Shown here: positions 24,590 to 36,657 of the stretch, in pieces
Numbering within the stretch: position 1 is the stretch's first letter
Layout: each line of letters begins with the position of its first letter
Source: Cryptomeria japonica
Lineage: Eukaryota; Streptophyta; Pinopsida; Cupressales; Cupressaceae
Direction: 5' to 3'
Assembly: GCF_030272615.1 (NCBI RefSeq)
Contig: NC_081413.1
Coordinates: 448,426,538 to 448,490,537, forward strand
DNA length: 64,000 nucleotides
The notes under the pieces: generated by a model
Databases searched by the model: none
Told to the model about the DNA's origin: nothing
What the model saw: only the letters and a program-made list of their open reading frames with translations
Program-made: the position numbers and the translations under genes

Positions 24590-24838
24590 TAGTGGCATTC
24601 CCTATTTATCACAAAATGCTACTTTTTATCTAAATGCATATGGCTATCTATCCTAGTGACACTCACTATTCATCACAAAGTGTTTCTTCTATCCTAGTAG
24701 TACTCCCTATTCATCACAAAGTACTACGTGTGTGGCACTCCCTATTCATCACAAAGTGTTGCTCACATTTGCACTCCCTATTCATCACAAAGTGCTGCTC
24801 CTATCTTGGTACTCCCTGTTCATCACAAAGTGCCTTGA
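24590..24838 (-). repeat. CTATTCATCACAAAGTG tandem array in predicted PMD intron
   Basis: Six or seven copies of the core CTCCCTATTCATCACAAAGTG at irregular 35-65-bp spacing (from 24597, with further copies near 24660, 24705, 24748, 24775 and 24810). They lie between the predicted exons 1 and 2 of the PMD gene. Confidence 0.8.
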
Positions 24839-24965
24839 TCTATTCTAGTCTTTCCTAGAGGACCTGCTTGAGTGTATCCTCTTAGCAACTTATCCAATCG
24901 AGAGCGTATGTTCATCACAGAACTGCCGATTTGACCTAGAAGACAAAAATTCACTTTTTTTAAAA

Positions 24966-25215
24966 CACAAACGTGCTTATCTGACATAAACGTGCTTAAA
25001 GACTGTACAGACGCACCTGGAAAACACAGACGTACCTATGCTCTACATAGATGCACCTGGGCGACATAGACATGCCTTCTTGGCACAGATGCACCTAAAC
25101 ATCACAAGCATGGCCGCATTTGACACAGACATGGTTTCAAACACAGACGCGCCTGGCACAAACACAGATGCGCCTCGCGAGCATAGACGTGCCTGGCACC
25201 AATGCAGATGCGCCT
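24966..25215 (-). repeat. ACACAGACGCGCCTGG array in predicted PMD intron
   Basis: About thirteen degenerate copies of ACACAGACGCGCCTGG at roughly 18-24-bp spacing. Read on the minus strand the unit is GCGCGTCTGTGT, the same repeat as in the gag leader at 11670-11937. Relative to its own gene (PMD, minus strand) it therefore has the same orientation and upstream position as the leader array has relative to gag. Confidence 0.8.
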
Positions 25216-25331
25216 GAACATTTTTGGACATTTTTTGGGACCCTATTCTAAGTGCATTTATTTCTCTACCTAGAATGCATTAATGACAATAATAAATGCG
25301 TCAAAGTACGAGGAGGTTTGGTGGTACTTAC

Positions 25332-25397
25332 CGGCTCTCCTGCCTCTGCTGGCCTCTGGATTTGGCGAACGTGGTCGAATCTATGAACGAAGGCCAT
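25332..25397 (-). CDS. D PMD gene, predicted exon 1
   Basis: An ATG at 25397 in a good plant context (GCGATGGCC) opens 22 codons (MAFVHRFDHV ... AGEP) that end at a consensus donor, G|GTAAGTACC, at 25331. The matching acceptor is CTGTAG at about 24559, giving a 773-nt intron. G2 has the same arrangement: a TCGACCACG-containing exon ending in GTAAGT. The phase into exon 2 does not fit without an indel, so the splice model is provisional. Confidence 0.45.
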
Positions 25398-25488
25398 CGC
25401 TACTGACTGTTGCTGCTCTTTTCACTCTGCACTCTACTCTCATGGATGTGTAGATGACAATGAAAATGTATTTCCCCCGTGGTCTATC

Positions 25489-25494
25489 TTATAG
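25489..25494 (-). promoter_or_regulatory. TATA-like box of the antisense PMD gene in D
   Basis: TCTATAAGATAG on the minus strand, about 95 bp before the exon 1 start. The G2 gene has CTATATAAG at the matching place. This supports a separate promoter for the antisense gene inside the 3' LTR. Confidence 0.5.
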
Positions 25495-25722
25495 ACTACC
25501 CCTAGCCCTCGTCTCCCGAGTCAATCTTCTTTATCTCGTGACTTTGTCACTTTATCCGGTCAGTCCATTATAGCCTCTCTTTCTTATCGAGAGATTGTCT
25601 GCGATCTTTGCAAACATTTTTTTCATCCAATCTCTCAAGGGGGCATATCATTCCCATCTTGGGGCAACTCTGTATCAGTTCATATTATCTTCTTTGAAAC
25701 AACGTGACAAGCCACATTGTCT

Positions 25723-25737
25723 CAAAGAGGGGCAAAA
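25723..25737 (+). other. D polypurine tract
   Basis: CAAAGAGGGGCAAAA directly precedes the 3' LTR. G2 has CAAAGAGGGGAAAA in the same place. A second conserved GGGGGCATA motif lies about 100 bp upstream (near 25640). Confidence 0.85.
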
Positions 25738-26516
25738 TGTAGACACCCAAAATTGTCATGTCTAATTAAATAAATATTTTATTTATTTAATTACCTAAGC
25801 TTAATTCTCTATTAATTAAATAAATCTTTATTTATTTAATTAATTCATTTATCCTCTTCTAGCCTTATTTCTCATTTAAATAAATACATTTATTTATTTA
25901 AATTATCCTTTTCCTAAATTAAATAAATATCTTATTTATTTAATTGATCCCACTTCTTCTATTAATTATATAAATCTTTATTTATTTAATTAATTCATTA
26001 GCTCTTTCTACCCATGACACATGTCATTCATCTCTTAATTCCTACACTACCTACCCCTTTCATTATTTTATTATTTCTTTTACCTACCCTCTAATCATAG
26101 CCGACCTCCTTTAACACCTCTCAATCTTATCCCTCCATTTCTTATTGTGTCTTCTATATAAGGAGATGCTTCCTTCATTATCAAACCCTAACCAATCATT
26201 CTAATCATTTTTATGCAATTGACTACACTGCGATCCTACTTGCAACCACATTCCATTCTTTGTTGAGCTCTTGTGCACACATAAAATCTGAGAGCAAATA
26301 TATCAAGCAAGATCAATGGAGATAGGAAGAATGGAGATCAAAACCCTATTGGACATGTGATGGTATAATCTTTGTGATTTCATTTGATTTGCATTGTTTT
26401 AGGTAATCTTCATATGTTATGGTGGATATTTGTTGTTGTTAGGCTAGGGTTTTTCTGGTTGAATTCATTTAGCCTTTCAATATCGTTATTATTGTTATCC
26501 ATTTTCACCATATGCA
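25738..26516 (+). repeat. D 3' LTR
   Basis: 779 bp from TGTAGACACCC to ATGCA, colinear with the 5' LTR including the TATA box (about 26154-26162). It is followed by the CTTAT TSD at 26517-26521. Confidence 0.93.
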
Positions 26517-26521
26517 CTTAT

Positions 26522-27331
26522 CATCCACAAATTGATGGCCAAACTGAGGTTGTGAATAGGTCCTTTGGAAACTTGCTTAGGTGTTTGACAAAGGAATATG
26601 GACAAAGTTGGGATTAGCTCATTCATCAAGCAGAATATGCCTACAATGATAGTGTCAACCGATCTACAAGTAAAAGCCCTTTTGAAGTTGTTCATGGTAT
26701 GCATCCAAGGGGTGTAATGGAGTTGAGAGATATAACTAACTTTAAGCCTAAGAGTGGGAAAATAGATGACATGGCTCAATCCATGAAGGAGGTTCATGAG
26801 TAAGTGAGAAAGGCTCTTCAGAATACCTCCCAAAAAGTCAAGGCAAGAGTGGATGCTACAAAGAGAGATGTTAAGTTTTCTGTAGGAGATTATTTGATGA
26901 TTCATTTGAACAAGGCAAGGCTATAAAAAGGAGTTCCAAGCAAACTTCAAATGAGCAGAATAGGCCCTTGCAAAATCTTGGCTAAGTATGGGTCTAATGC
27001 TTACAAAGTTGATTTGCCTACTAATATTTCTTTGTCTCCCATTTTTTATGTTGTAGATTTGATTGCTTTCAAGGGGAAGCCACCTGAGGAGATTCAAGGA
27101 GTTTCAGATATTACACAATCCCTTTCTGATCTTTCTTTACCTCCTCTCTCTATTCTTCAAGTAGAATAGGTTCTAAACTCCAGGTTTCTCAAGAAGACAA
27201 GGAATCACACCTATATGGAGCACCTACTCAAATGGAAGGATAATCCTATCTCAGAGGCCACATGGATACCTAAATTTGACTTTCAAAAAGCTGGAATACC
27301 TTCTTCTTTTCTACCTCAAGGAGTCACATGA
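26522..27331 (+). pseudogene. Chromovirus C: integrase C-terminal part and chromodomain
   Basis: The integrase resumes at HPQIDGQTEVVNR, which holds the catalytic Glu. The GPCKILAKYGSNAYKVDLP part is the C-terminal DNA-binding domain (about 26950-27020). The terminal VLNSRFLKK ... LLKWKDNP ... EATWIPKFDF at about 27175-27290 is a chromodomain of the kind fused to chromoviral integrases; in such elements it directs insertion to chromatin marks. Stops include TAG before LIHQ, TAA before KGVPSK and TAG before VLNSR, all at usual Gln positions. Confidence 0.87.
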
Positions 27332-28450
27332 CTTCTTTGTCTTTGGGGGAGTATAGTGCAGGAGCACCTAGTTGAGTAAAAACTCTCCTTTTTGAGTATT
27401 TAATGCTTTCATGTTTGTAATGTCTTGTGTTCACTTTATGTTGTTTTTTTAGGTTGTTGTGTCTTTTCAAGTGGTTTTGATCTCATTTTTTGCTCAAGAG
27501 ATCAAGTTTTATCTTTCAGGATTTGAGTTGACAATTTTGGGTTTCTAGGCCAAAAAGGGCAAAAATATGTAAAATTGCCTAAAAGGTCTAGCAATGCTTT
27601 CCAAAGTATTGCAAAATGTTTGCTAAGTGTTTTTAAGAATTTATTATGTGTTTATATAAGTTTATGAGGTTAGGTTGTCAAAAATGTCTCTTGGAGCAAA
27701 AAAACAAAATGTTGTCATTTGGGCTTGAAAAGTTGTCATATTGGACTTTTTGTGAAAAGGCAAGCCCAATGTGCCCTATGTCCATACTGGGCTTGATAAC
27801 TAACTTGAAAGACTATAAAAGGCCTCCCTTTTCCTTGAAAAATGTTGGTGATCATATTGACTAAGGATTCTAATAAAAAAAAGATTAAATTCTAGCTTTT
27901 ACTATGTTTTCCTCTCTTTTAGAGTAGCAGTTCATAATGTAGCACATCTAGTCCATACTGTACCTTTTAGGGAGTTCTCATAATTGTTTCCTAATTCTCT
28001 TCAAGTGATCATTGTATTGGTTTTCCATTTGCAAGTTTGTTAAACAAAATTCTTTCATTTTGGTGTGTTCACTGCCCTGCCAAGGGTTTGGGGTTTCAAA
28101 ATACGACAATGTGACTAGTCCAGGCCTGGGCTCTCACCAAATGAACTTGGTCAAGTTGGTATGCATGTATATAGTGTATATATGATCATTTTTGTGCCAG
28201 AGTTGTGTTTGGAAGGGAAATTTGAGAACTTATTAGGCAAGTTGTCTAACTTGACTAATATTCTTCCTTAAGGCTCAAAAATTGATTTTGTATGAGATGC
28301 ATGAGATGCTTAGCATTATAACCTCAAATTGATTTTGTAAACATATAAAACAGTCTCAAACAGGTCTTTTGGAAACCAATTGAACCATTAGACCTAATTC
28401 ACCTTGTGGAGTACTTCTCTAGCAATCTCCCCATCACCCCCTCTCTCAGT
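27332..28450 (+). repeat. Chromovirus C 3' LTR and unresolved junction with G2
   Basis: A purine-rich TTTGGGGGAG tract at 27342-27351 is followed by TGCAGGAGCACC, the probable LTR start at about 27357. A TATA box (CTATAAAAG) lies at 27813-27821, which supports an LTR promoter. No second LTR copy is visible to fix the end. A possible end is ACGACA near 28108, but the boundary with the G2 leader could be anywhere up to about 28500. There is no gene in this stretch. Confidence 0.5.
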
Positions 28451-28569
28451 ATCATTGGGAATCCTAATACTTAGATCACATCTTACACAAGATAGATCTT
28501 TCCTAAAACTAGACTAAATCTTAGTTTCTTCTCTTAATCAATACGTTAAATGAACAACTAGCTCCAAAT

Positions 28570-30352
28570 TTGATCTTGAATTCTGCAACACATCTAGCTC
28601 TTAGTAACGTCAGTTATAAATGCCTATTCAAACCAGAAGATCTTCTAAAAATTCTAACAAAAGTAAAAATCCCTTGGCTACCTAGGCTCAACAAATTCAA
28701 GATCTCAAGAAAGAAATATTTGACATTGAAGCCCAATGAGAATATTCAATGACCCCTCTTGAGATAAAAATTCATGATATTAAGAACACTAGACTTCAAG
28801 AAATGCTAACACAATTACATAAGATGGAACATAAACTAATTAAAAATCAAAATTTAAATCTCATACAAGATCACAAGACACCTTCACCAAGACAAAAAGA
28901 CATCTACTCCCTATATAGACAATTTACACCTTTGGGGCAATCTATTGAGTTATCTTTGGAAGAGCTTTTTAAGAACAATCTTATCATATTGCCTAAAAAG
29001 ACCACATAGGGATGTGAAATTTTGAGTAAATTTTATGCATACCATAGGCATAACAAACATAATAATTCAATGTGTATGGAATTAAAACATAATATTCAAG
29101 GCCTCCTTGATGATGGTGTTATTGAAATCGACGATCTTATTAATTTACCTAGAGAGAAACTAGATGTCATTACCAAGCATGATCAAAATGATGAACATGT
29201 GTCTGGCAATGGCCCACATTTATCCTCCATCTCTTCCATGATGCCACTATCTCCTAAGGCTTCTCAACAACAATTCATATCATATCCCTCGAATAATGAG
29301 CCTAATGATGAAATTTTTCATGTTGACCCTCAAGGGCTATCTCAAGGGCCATCCCATCCAATGGTTGAAAAAGATCCTACCTCACTAGAATCCCATGAGG
29401 ATCCCATTATACCTTTCCATTTCATCCAAGATGATCCCCTTCCATCTCAAGAGAAAAGCATCCTTCCTAAGAAAGATCATGATGCCTATTCCACCTTTTC
29501 AAACGATCCTATTCAAAATGAAGAGATGAATACTCTATCCGATGGCCCTCTTCCATGTCAAGATCAAAGTATACCTTCATATCCTTGTCATAATCCTCCA
29601 TGTTCACCTCAAGGATCCATCATTCCTATAAATCTCTCTCATGATCCTATGAGTCAAAATGTTTATAAACACAAAGGGGTAGACCTTCACAAGCAAGAAT
29701 CCTTCCATTTTAAAACAAATATTAAGGGTTATGGCCTCAGGGACATTCTTCAAGATGGTGGTATCCCTACTAAACCAAAATCCAAGTACATGCCTTCCCC
29801 TTCACCTCTTCCATCCATTTTAGGACCCTATATTCGTCCATCCCTTGTGCAATATCAACAAAGGCGTACAATTTCACATACCTTCCATCCATCTAGAAGG
29901 ATGCAAAGGTTCACCGAGAAAAAGAAAGAAAAGTTAAAAGCTATATGGGTTCCTAAGGCACTTAGAAGCAATGCATTCCAAGAAACTACAAAAGCATGAA
30001 AAATCAAAAACCATGTGGATCCCTAAGCGTCTCCTTGAAGCACAACTATCTAAAGAAAAATCTAAATCCATGGCCAACATTGTTGTTCCTCCATTCAAAC
30101 CTTCCAAATCCATTTCTCCATCACCTCTTTCATCTATTTTGGATCCTCTGTCCCAAAATACCTAGTTGTTCTTCCATCCAAATCTCAAAATCTGAGATCC
30201 ACTTTTCCTCCATCAATCCACCATCCCTCAAGATGTGTGCCAATGGTGATCTCGCAAACATTTCCATTTTATCATGCACCAAACTTTCAACATGTGGTCC
30301 ATTATCCAATACCTCCTTTTCATCCTTCCATACCCCTTATCCAATCCTTTGA
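28570..30352 (+). pseudogene. G2 gag, C-terminal part, broken
   Basis: Reading frames at 28570-29009 and 29022-29999 carry motifs that match the gag of D: PLGQSIELSLEELFKNN (D has PLGEPLELVFKKL) and AYHRHNKHNNSMCMELKHNIQ ending GVIEIDDL (D has EFHKSKGH ... GDIEIEG). A long Pro/Ser/His-rich tail follows and continues with a frameshift near 29990 to a stop at about 30352. No protease or RT follows: the next G2 sequence, after the A2 insertion, is non-coding. The capsid domain itself is missing or too decayed to see. Confidence 0.65.
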
Positions 30353-30370
30353 GTAAGTCTTTACCCTAGT

Positions 30371-31432
30371 TGTTAGGTCTCAGAGACAACTGAGAGGGGG
30401 GGGAGGGTGAATCAGTTGTCTAATAAATTCAAATCAAAAACTAATTAACCAACTTAATGCTTAATACCGGTAAACCAGTTAAGTATGCCAGTAGATAGTG
30501 TTAACAGTAAATTGCTATACCAGTAAGGATTAATGCATGAAACATAAACATAAAGTCATCCACAACACATAACACCAATATTTGTATGTGCAAACCTTGT
30601 AAGGGGGAAAACCACAGTGGGAAACCTTACCCACAATCAGATGATACTATTGCAGATAGTAAGTGTACATAAATGGGGTCTGCACATACAGAAAGGCCAA
30701 TAGCCTAGAGCTCACTGCTCAATCACAAAATGGGAGTCACACTAACTATAGTTGGATGGTTAAATCCAATGAGAATGTACTGCACAAAATAGCATCTTCA
30801 TATGCTGGATTCAGTACTGGTGTAATGCTGATATGCTTCTACAAAAACCTAACTTCACCTTCAAATGTGTCTTCATGTATATCCCTGCTTGATCTCACAT
30901 ATACCTTCACTCAATTCTTTTTTGCATTCCACATTTGATCTTACAAATAAGATCTTACATTTATACCATACCCTAAGACCAATTTTAGTAGGTCGGCTCT
31001 ACAAGATATTACAATAAAAAAAATTTCATACAATATAATATCCGATGCAATAACCGATTAAACATGTCGGCTAAATGCATTTACAACAATAATAAATCAT
31101 CTCCATAGCATGCCATGCTGATCTGGAAAAGATAAACTTGTCAGTGTAACCCTAGATAACCTGGACCTATTTGCCGATAAAAGAAAATATGCAAATATGA
31201 ATATACCAATGATTAATTCTTCAAAACAAAGTGTCCACACAATGTCTTCAACATTACCAAGTGTCTTCCATATCATTCTAGGTACCAGTGAACAATATAT
31301 CCTGTCCGTGAACCATATACCAGTAACTGTTGCATAGTTTACTTGTTTGACGATGAATGTTGCTGGATCTTCAAAGTGCTTGTATTCAGTAGGTGTTGAC
31401 ATCAATGACAAAACCATACCAAAATACCAACA
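30371..31432 (-). repeat. A2 3' LTR
   Basis: 1,062 bp, TGTTAGG to CCAACA as read on the plus strand. On the minus strand a GGTATAAATG promoter motif lies near 30968-30980. The purine tract (minus strand CCAAAGGGGGAGATTG) directly follows at 31432-31450. Confidence 0.92.
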
Positions 31433-32150
31433 ATCTCCCCCTTTGGCATTGATGGCAACACAAGACGGAAAAATCATCAAAGTGCCAAAACAGAAATGCC
31501 AAATACCAAAAATGAACAATCTCCATTTCTCCCCCTGGGAGCAACATGTGTTTATCCAAAGATTTATTTTCAATACCAATGTGTTTTTCCATAGATATCT
31601 CTCCCCCTTTGACATCAAATGCCAAAGTTACAAAAGTCAAGTTCATACAAAATACCAACTACTCCCTCTGAGAAGTAGCTTCCTCATGAAATACCGGGAT
31701 AAAGATTTATCTTTTTAAATCTACCGATTGATGACAATCATCAACTGTCTAAGTCTCTATAGGTGGTGGTATGACTCCAAGCTGACCTCTGAGATATCCA
31801 AAAGTCTCCTTACGCAAAGGTTTTGTGAAAATATCTGCAAGCTATTCTTTAGTATTCACATAAACTAGTTTTATCTCCTTTTCTTCAACTTTTTCCCTTT
31901 AAAAATTTAGTTTGATAGAAACATGTTTTGTTTTAGAATGTAATATCAGATTCTTAGATATATCAATTGATGCAGTGTTATCACAGTATATAGTAATGGG
32001 TTCCTTGCATTTTACCTTTATGTCTTTCAACATTTTCTTAAGCTATAATACCTGTGTACAGTTAGTTGTTGCTACAACATATTCTGATCCTGTTGTTGAT
32101 AAAGATGTACAACTCTATTTCTTACTCAACCAAGAAACTAATCTCTTTCT
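31433..32150 (-). pseudogene. A2 RNase H C-terminal part and 3' untranslated region
   Basis: On the minus strand the RNase H reads SWLSKK, then CTSLSTT, ITIYCDNTASIDISKN and KPLRKETFGYLRGQLG, closely matching A3, with stops at several Gln positions. It ends near 31745. The remaining 300 bp holds three purine-rich blocks before the 3' LTR, including AGGGGGAGA near 31600 and CCCAGGGGGAGA near 31535. Confidence 0.8.
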
Positions 32151-32953
32151 TGTTAGGGGTCCCACAGATACTAAAAGGGGGGGTGAATCAGTATCTAACC
32201 AGTAATAAGAATTCCTTTAGTTAAAACATGTAGAACATAATATAACAGTGTACTGGTATACAAGAAATAATGCAATAAACAGAATCAAGAATATCCACAT
32301 GAAAAGTACACCATAACACAAGATGTTTAACGAGGAAACCCGGTGTGGGAAAAACCTCAGTGGGATTTGTGACCCACAATATTTACTCACTGGCCAATAA
32401 GAGAATATTACTTACAATAGGGGCCTGCACATGCAGGAAGGCCAACTGCCTAGAGCTCACTGCTCAATGAGAAGTCACACTGACTTACAATAAGGATTAT
32501 ACTAATCCAATGACTTGTACTACTTTACAATAGCATCTTCAATGCTAGATTTAGTACCAGTTCCTGCTCTATTCTTTACATATACCCTTGACCTATATTT
32601 CGCACATTAGGTCTGCCTAATATTTTCCTTTTTGCTTCTACCATCTCTCTTTCAAATGTCTACAATGATCTCCTTTATATATAAGAGTCATTTTACAATT
32701 TTCCAAGTCGGCTTACAATAATAAACAAAATATTACATAACAAAAATCATGTCGGCCTCTGTGCCAGTATACACCTTTTCTTCTATGCCAGTGTTGGTGT
32801 CCTGAGTGATCTGTTGATGCCAGTGCACTGTCTTGCCTGTGTAATGCTTTATCGGTATGATGTCCTACTGGTGCCATAGGATTGCAAGGTTACCATCAAT
32901 GACAAAACCATCAATCACATACAATGTCTCATTGGAGTGTCCATATGCCAACA
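32151..32953 (-). repeat. B2 3' LTR
   Basis: 803 bp, starting TGTTAGGGGTCCC and ending ATGCCAACA. It is colinear with 37871-38673. A TTATATATAAAGG promoter motif lies near 32670-32685 on the minus strand. Confidence 0.92.
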
Positions 32954-33167
32954 ATCTCCCCCTTTGGCATTGATGGCAACACTCATGAGAAATTTCAAAA
33001 AGTATCGAAAATGTGTAGTCAAAAAATGTTACCAAAAATGTGAGAGCTCCCCCTGAGCATATGATTCCTGTGTTTTGAAATTTCTCATCCCACTACTACC
33101 CCTTTGGCATCAATGACAAAGGTTGTCAAGATGTCAATAGAGTTTGTAGGTTCAGCTATCCATATCC

Positions 33168-36100
33168 TCAACCTTGTAGCTGGGTGGTTATTATCTGAAA
33201 AAGGTCTCCCAAAATTAAGTTTATACTATCCATAAACTTCTTACTGTCTTTTATTGTTGTCTCCATTCTCTTTACTGTACCAGTGAGATGCTGCAAATGC
33301 TCTGTTAGTGTTTTGCTTCCATGTGTTAATGCCTCTAAAATTTCCTTCTGCAGAGATGCTAAATACTCCAATCTTGGACTCAGTTTAGATCTCAAATGTT
33401 TTGCCTTGTTTATTATTCTCTCTTTCTCTCTTTCCAATTTGAGTAGTTCTTCCTCAAAATTTGCTATATTCTCTTCAAAAACTGATAATGACTCAGGTGA
33501 GTTGACAAAATTGTCTGCAAGCTTATTTATCTCATCCCGTGTCTTGCTTATTTTCTTGTCAATATCTACAGTCAAAAAGTTTGTTTTACATGTATCTTTA
33601 TACAAATTTTTGTATTCTTTCAAAAACTACATAGTTCTGGTAGAAGTGTGTCAAAATCTCTGTTACACTTCTTTATTTCCTCATCAAAGAATTTCTGTCT
33701 CTCAATCTCTACCATATCCTTTACTGATTCTTCCTTTATTTTCTCAATGTTTTCAGAAATATATTTACACAATGTATCCAATTGTCCTAAAGAATCTTTA
33801 TTATCTATGTTATAGTTGGGAGCTATTACCTTCAAAATTGGTATAGAATCATCAATTGCCTTATAATCCTATGAGCTATAGTCAGTTATTTTCTTGATAT
33901 AATCAAGTAATACCTCAGTCACATTTGTTGACTTGAATGTTGATGATGATCCAATAATCTGAGTACCGGTGGAAGAAACCATGCTTTTATTGACCTCTGG
34001 TAGGTCAGTTTGTGTCTGCATTTCTTTTAGCACTGGTTTTCCTACTTCACTAGTTACCAGTGGAACGGTTTCCTTGTGTACCTGTTCCGGAGCCTTTAGC
34101 TCTGTTGGTTTCTCTATATGTTGAGTTGTTTTTGTCTGTGCCTTAGTTTTTGCCTTTTTCTCTATATCCTCTACCAGTTTCTCTATTTTCCCTACTACCG
34201 GAGGCTCATTAGCCATATCTAACTTGTCAATTGTATCTGTATCTACTATTATGTTGATCTTTTGGGTATCAACATTTACAGTATATAGAACTTCAGAATT
34301 GGGATTTTTATCCTCTACATCCATACTTTTTGTTGCTGGTTTGTCTTCAGTAGTTGTAATTTTCATCGGTGGGGGTAGGTTGTCTTTAACTTTGCCTTTC
34401 CCCTTGTCCCTATCCTTCTGATATACCTTTATAGGTCTAGGGTTCATGTATTCTTCTTGTTTTTCTTTGTCAACCAGAAATATATCCCATCCATCTTCTG
34501 TTTCCTTTGTTACTTCAGTAACTCTTCCTACCATTAGTGAAATATACCTGTGTGTAGTACAGAATAATGAACGGTTTGCTTGAGCAATCAAATCATCAAT
34601 TTTCTTGGGAGAGTTTATCGGATATACAACAAGTAGCTTCTTTATTTTTATTTTCTTATCTAATTCTATCACTGCTTGCCTTCTGGCCTCAAGTCTTTGA
34701 ATAAATCATCAGGAATTTCATTTGCTACTTCCATCAAAAATTTGTTGTACATGTCCATATGCAGTATAACACTATTCTCAACTTGCTCTTTCTCATCAAC
34801 GGATAGAGTGTCATAACTTTTCTCTATGTTTTTCAGTTTTCCTTCCTCTATGATTTCATTTAACAATATATCAAGAGGTGCCAAGTCACTCTTTGTCCTT
34901 TTCTTTTTCTTTGGTGTCAGCTTTTTCTTGGGTGTGACTGGAGATCTCACTACTTGTTGCTTTTTTCTTGTTAGGTGAAGGAGTGGTTGTCGGTGAAGGA
35001 TCTCTTTTTCTAACAACTCTTTTAAAAGTTGCTGGCATGTCACCTTCCAAAGAAGTACCTATCGGTGATAGATGAGTTTTAGGTTGTGGAGCTACCAACT
35101 CATCCTTTGTTATGCCGGTTTTCTTCAATACATCTTCCTTAATGGATTTTTCTTGCCTGGATCCTTTCCTCACAAACGCCTCAACCTTCTTTACTCTTTT
35201 CTTTGATTGTATTTGGCTTTCTATAGTCTCAGCACTACCAAATACTTCTTCTTTAGGTTCATTGGGGGGTTCCAGAAGTGCTTTGGCATAAGTTTCAACT
35301 ATGTGATCATCTATCTCATAGCCCATCTCAGTTACCCAAATTGTTCTTGGGATGACTGCTTCCATCCAAATTTCATCTTTCTTAATAACAAAGCATATAT
35401 CATCTTTGTATTTGTCTACTATTTTCTGAGATAATCTTATTCTTTTCTTCATTTTGGTTTTTAATGCTTGGAAAAAGTCATGAATGTTTTTCTCCTTGTT
35501 CTCACCCATGGCATTGAACAGTTCAGTCAATCATTTTCCTACCGGTATGTCATATCCAAGTTATTTATAACCTATACCGGGAACCTGTTTTGTAATGTGT
35601 AGCATTAGGCATACTAACAAATTTCCAAATCTGAAAGTTCCTTTCTTGTCCTTCTTGATTTTTCCAAGGTTGTCAATTAGTTCATCCTTTAACCATTCAT
35701 AGATGTCAATTTTTGCATTGTCTGTTACCATATCATAGGCACTCTTAATGCATAAACTTGAAACTGAGTTAAGTCTATTAGCATGAGTGGCCTTATAACC
35801 TAATATCATACTTATGAATCTCACATTGATATCTTTTACATCATTAACTCTTAGAGATCTCTTATCGAATGTTACACTAGTTAGTTTTGTAACTAGGTCA
35901 TTTGGAACCTTCTTGGTTTTATCTGGTCTCTTACCGGTGGTTGATAACCCTGTGACAGCTTTCACAGCTTCCTTGGTGATCTTATGGATTGCATCTAACT
36001 AGAAAAATTCTCCAAGAACTCTACTTAAAACTATCCTAATCACATCCTTAGGAAATTCAGGAATGCTAAGGATTTCTGTAAATCCTAGGGTTTCAATAAC

Positions 36101-36373
36101 CTTGTGTTCTTCTTTAACATTTCCGGTATCATCACATATCACAGTTTTATACATGGTTTTGATTTCCTCATCTCCTAATTCTTTAATGTTACAGTGGATG
36201 TACATTCTAGGGTCTTCAACATATACAACTCCTTTAGGGATTTGAGAAAAAGCACCTAAGGTTTCATCCTTCTTTGCTATCTGGGGAACTAACTGAAATA
36301 CGAGCCTAGGTCTTTTAATTACTTCAACAACAGTAGGGTTTGCTATGTATTCAATTGCAGAGGTGGATGCCAT
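33168..36373 (-). pseudogene. B2 ORF2: unrecognised protein of about 1,070 residues, lightly broken
   Basis: The ATG at 36373 (MASTSAIEY) opens a frame that continues to the stop at 33168 with only a few stops (near 35997, 35558, 35531 and 33867) and about three indels. Layout: residues 1-280, helical, with a YDMVTDN ... FRFGNLLVCLMLHI core; 280-400, a second folded part (FVIKKDEIW ... RTIWVTEMGYE); 400-500, a Lys-rich linker with KKKLTPKKKK; 500-700, helical; 700-850, an acidic low-complexity linker; 850-1,068, a coiled coil ending LFQIITTQLQG. B1 confirms it end to end, so it evolved as a protein. No polymerase, nuclease or protease motif is visible. Its N-terminal half resembles the ORF of element E in pattern. 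Function unknown. Confidence 0.72.
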
Positions 36374-36657
36374 GATTAAATACCTTTTTCTACCTTGGAG
36401 TGTGCTTGCTTCTTGCTCAAAATGCCTTAGCTCGTAATCTTCGCGCTCTCTGAAAATTTGAAATCATGGTGAAATGAAATGGAGCCAAAACCTTATTTTT
36501 ATAATGTCTTTTTTCCATCTACCACATTTATTGCATGCCAGTTAAGTATTTACTTAACATTGTCTGCCAGTAATAAGTAATTTTCAAGTTATTATCTCTA
36601 ACCGAGGGAATAATTAGCACGTGTCATTTGATTGCCAAACCCTCAAGGAAATTTTCT

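Larger units (their letters stand above)
10786..26516 (+). mobile_element. D: Tat-lineage Ty3/Gypsy element with antisense PMD gene
   Basis: This is a complete 15.7-kb element with a perfect TSD, LTRs of 780 and 779 bp, and a gag-protease-G-patch-RT-RNase H-second RNase H-integrase order. The second RNase H after RT and the long 3' region identify the Tat lineage. Between integrase and 3' LTR it carries 4.8 kb with a plant-mobile-domain gene on the opposite strand. The two LTRs look about 97-98% identical by eye, so it is among the younger layers, but its genes already have many stops. Confidence 0.92.

Noticed and set aside
24966-25215. CRISPR-like array of short repeats in D
   Set aside because: Units are about 12-16 bp, degenerate, irregularly spaced and in a plant retroelement; there are no cas genes. 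It is an intronic or regulatory repeat.
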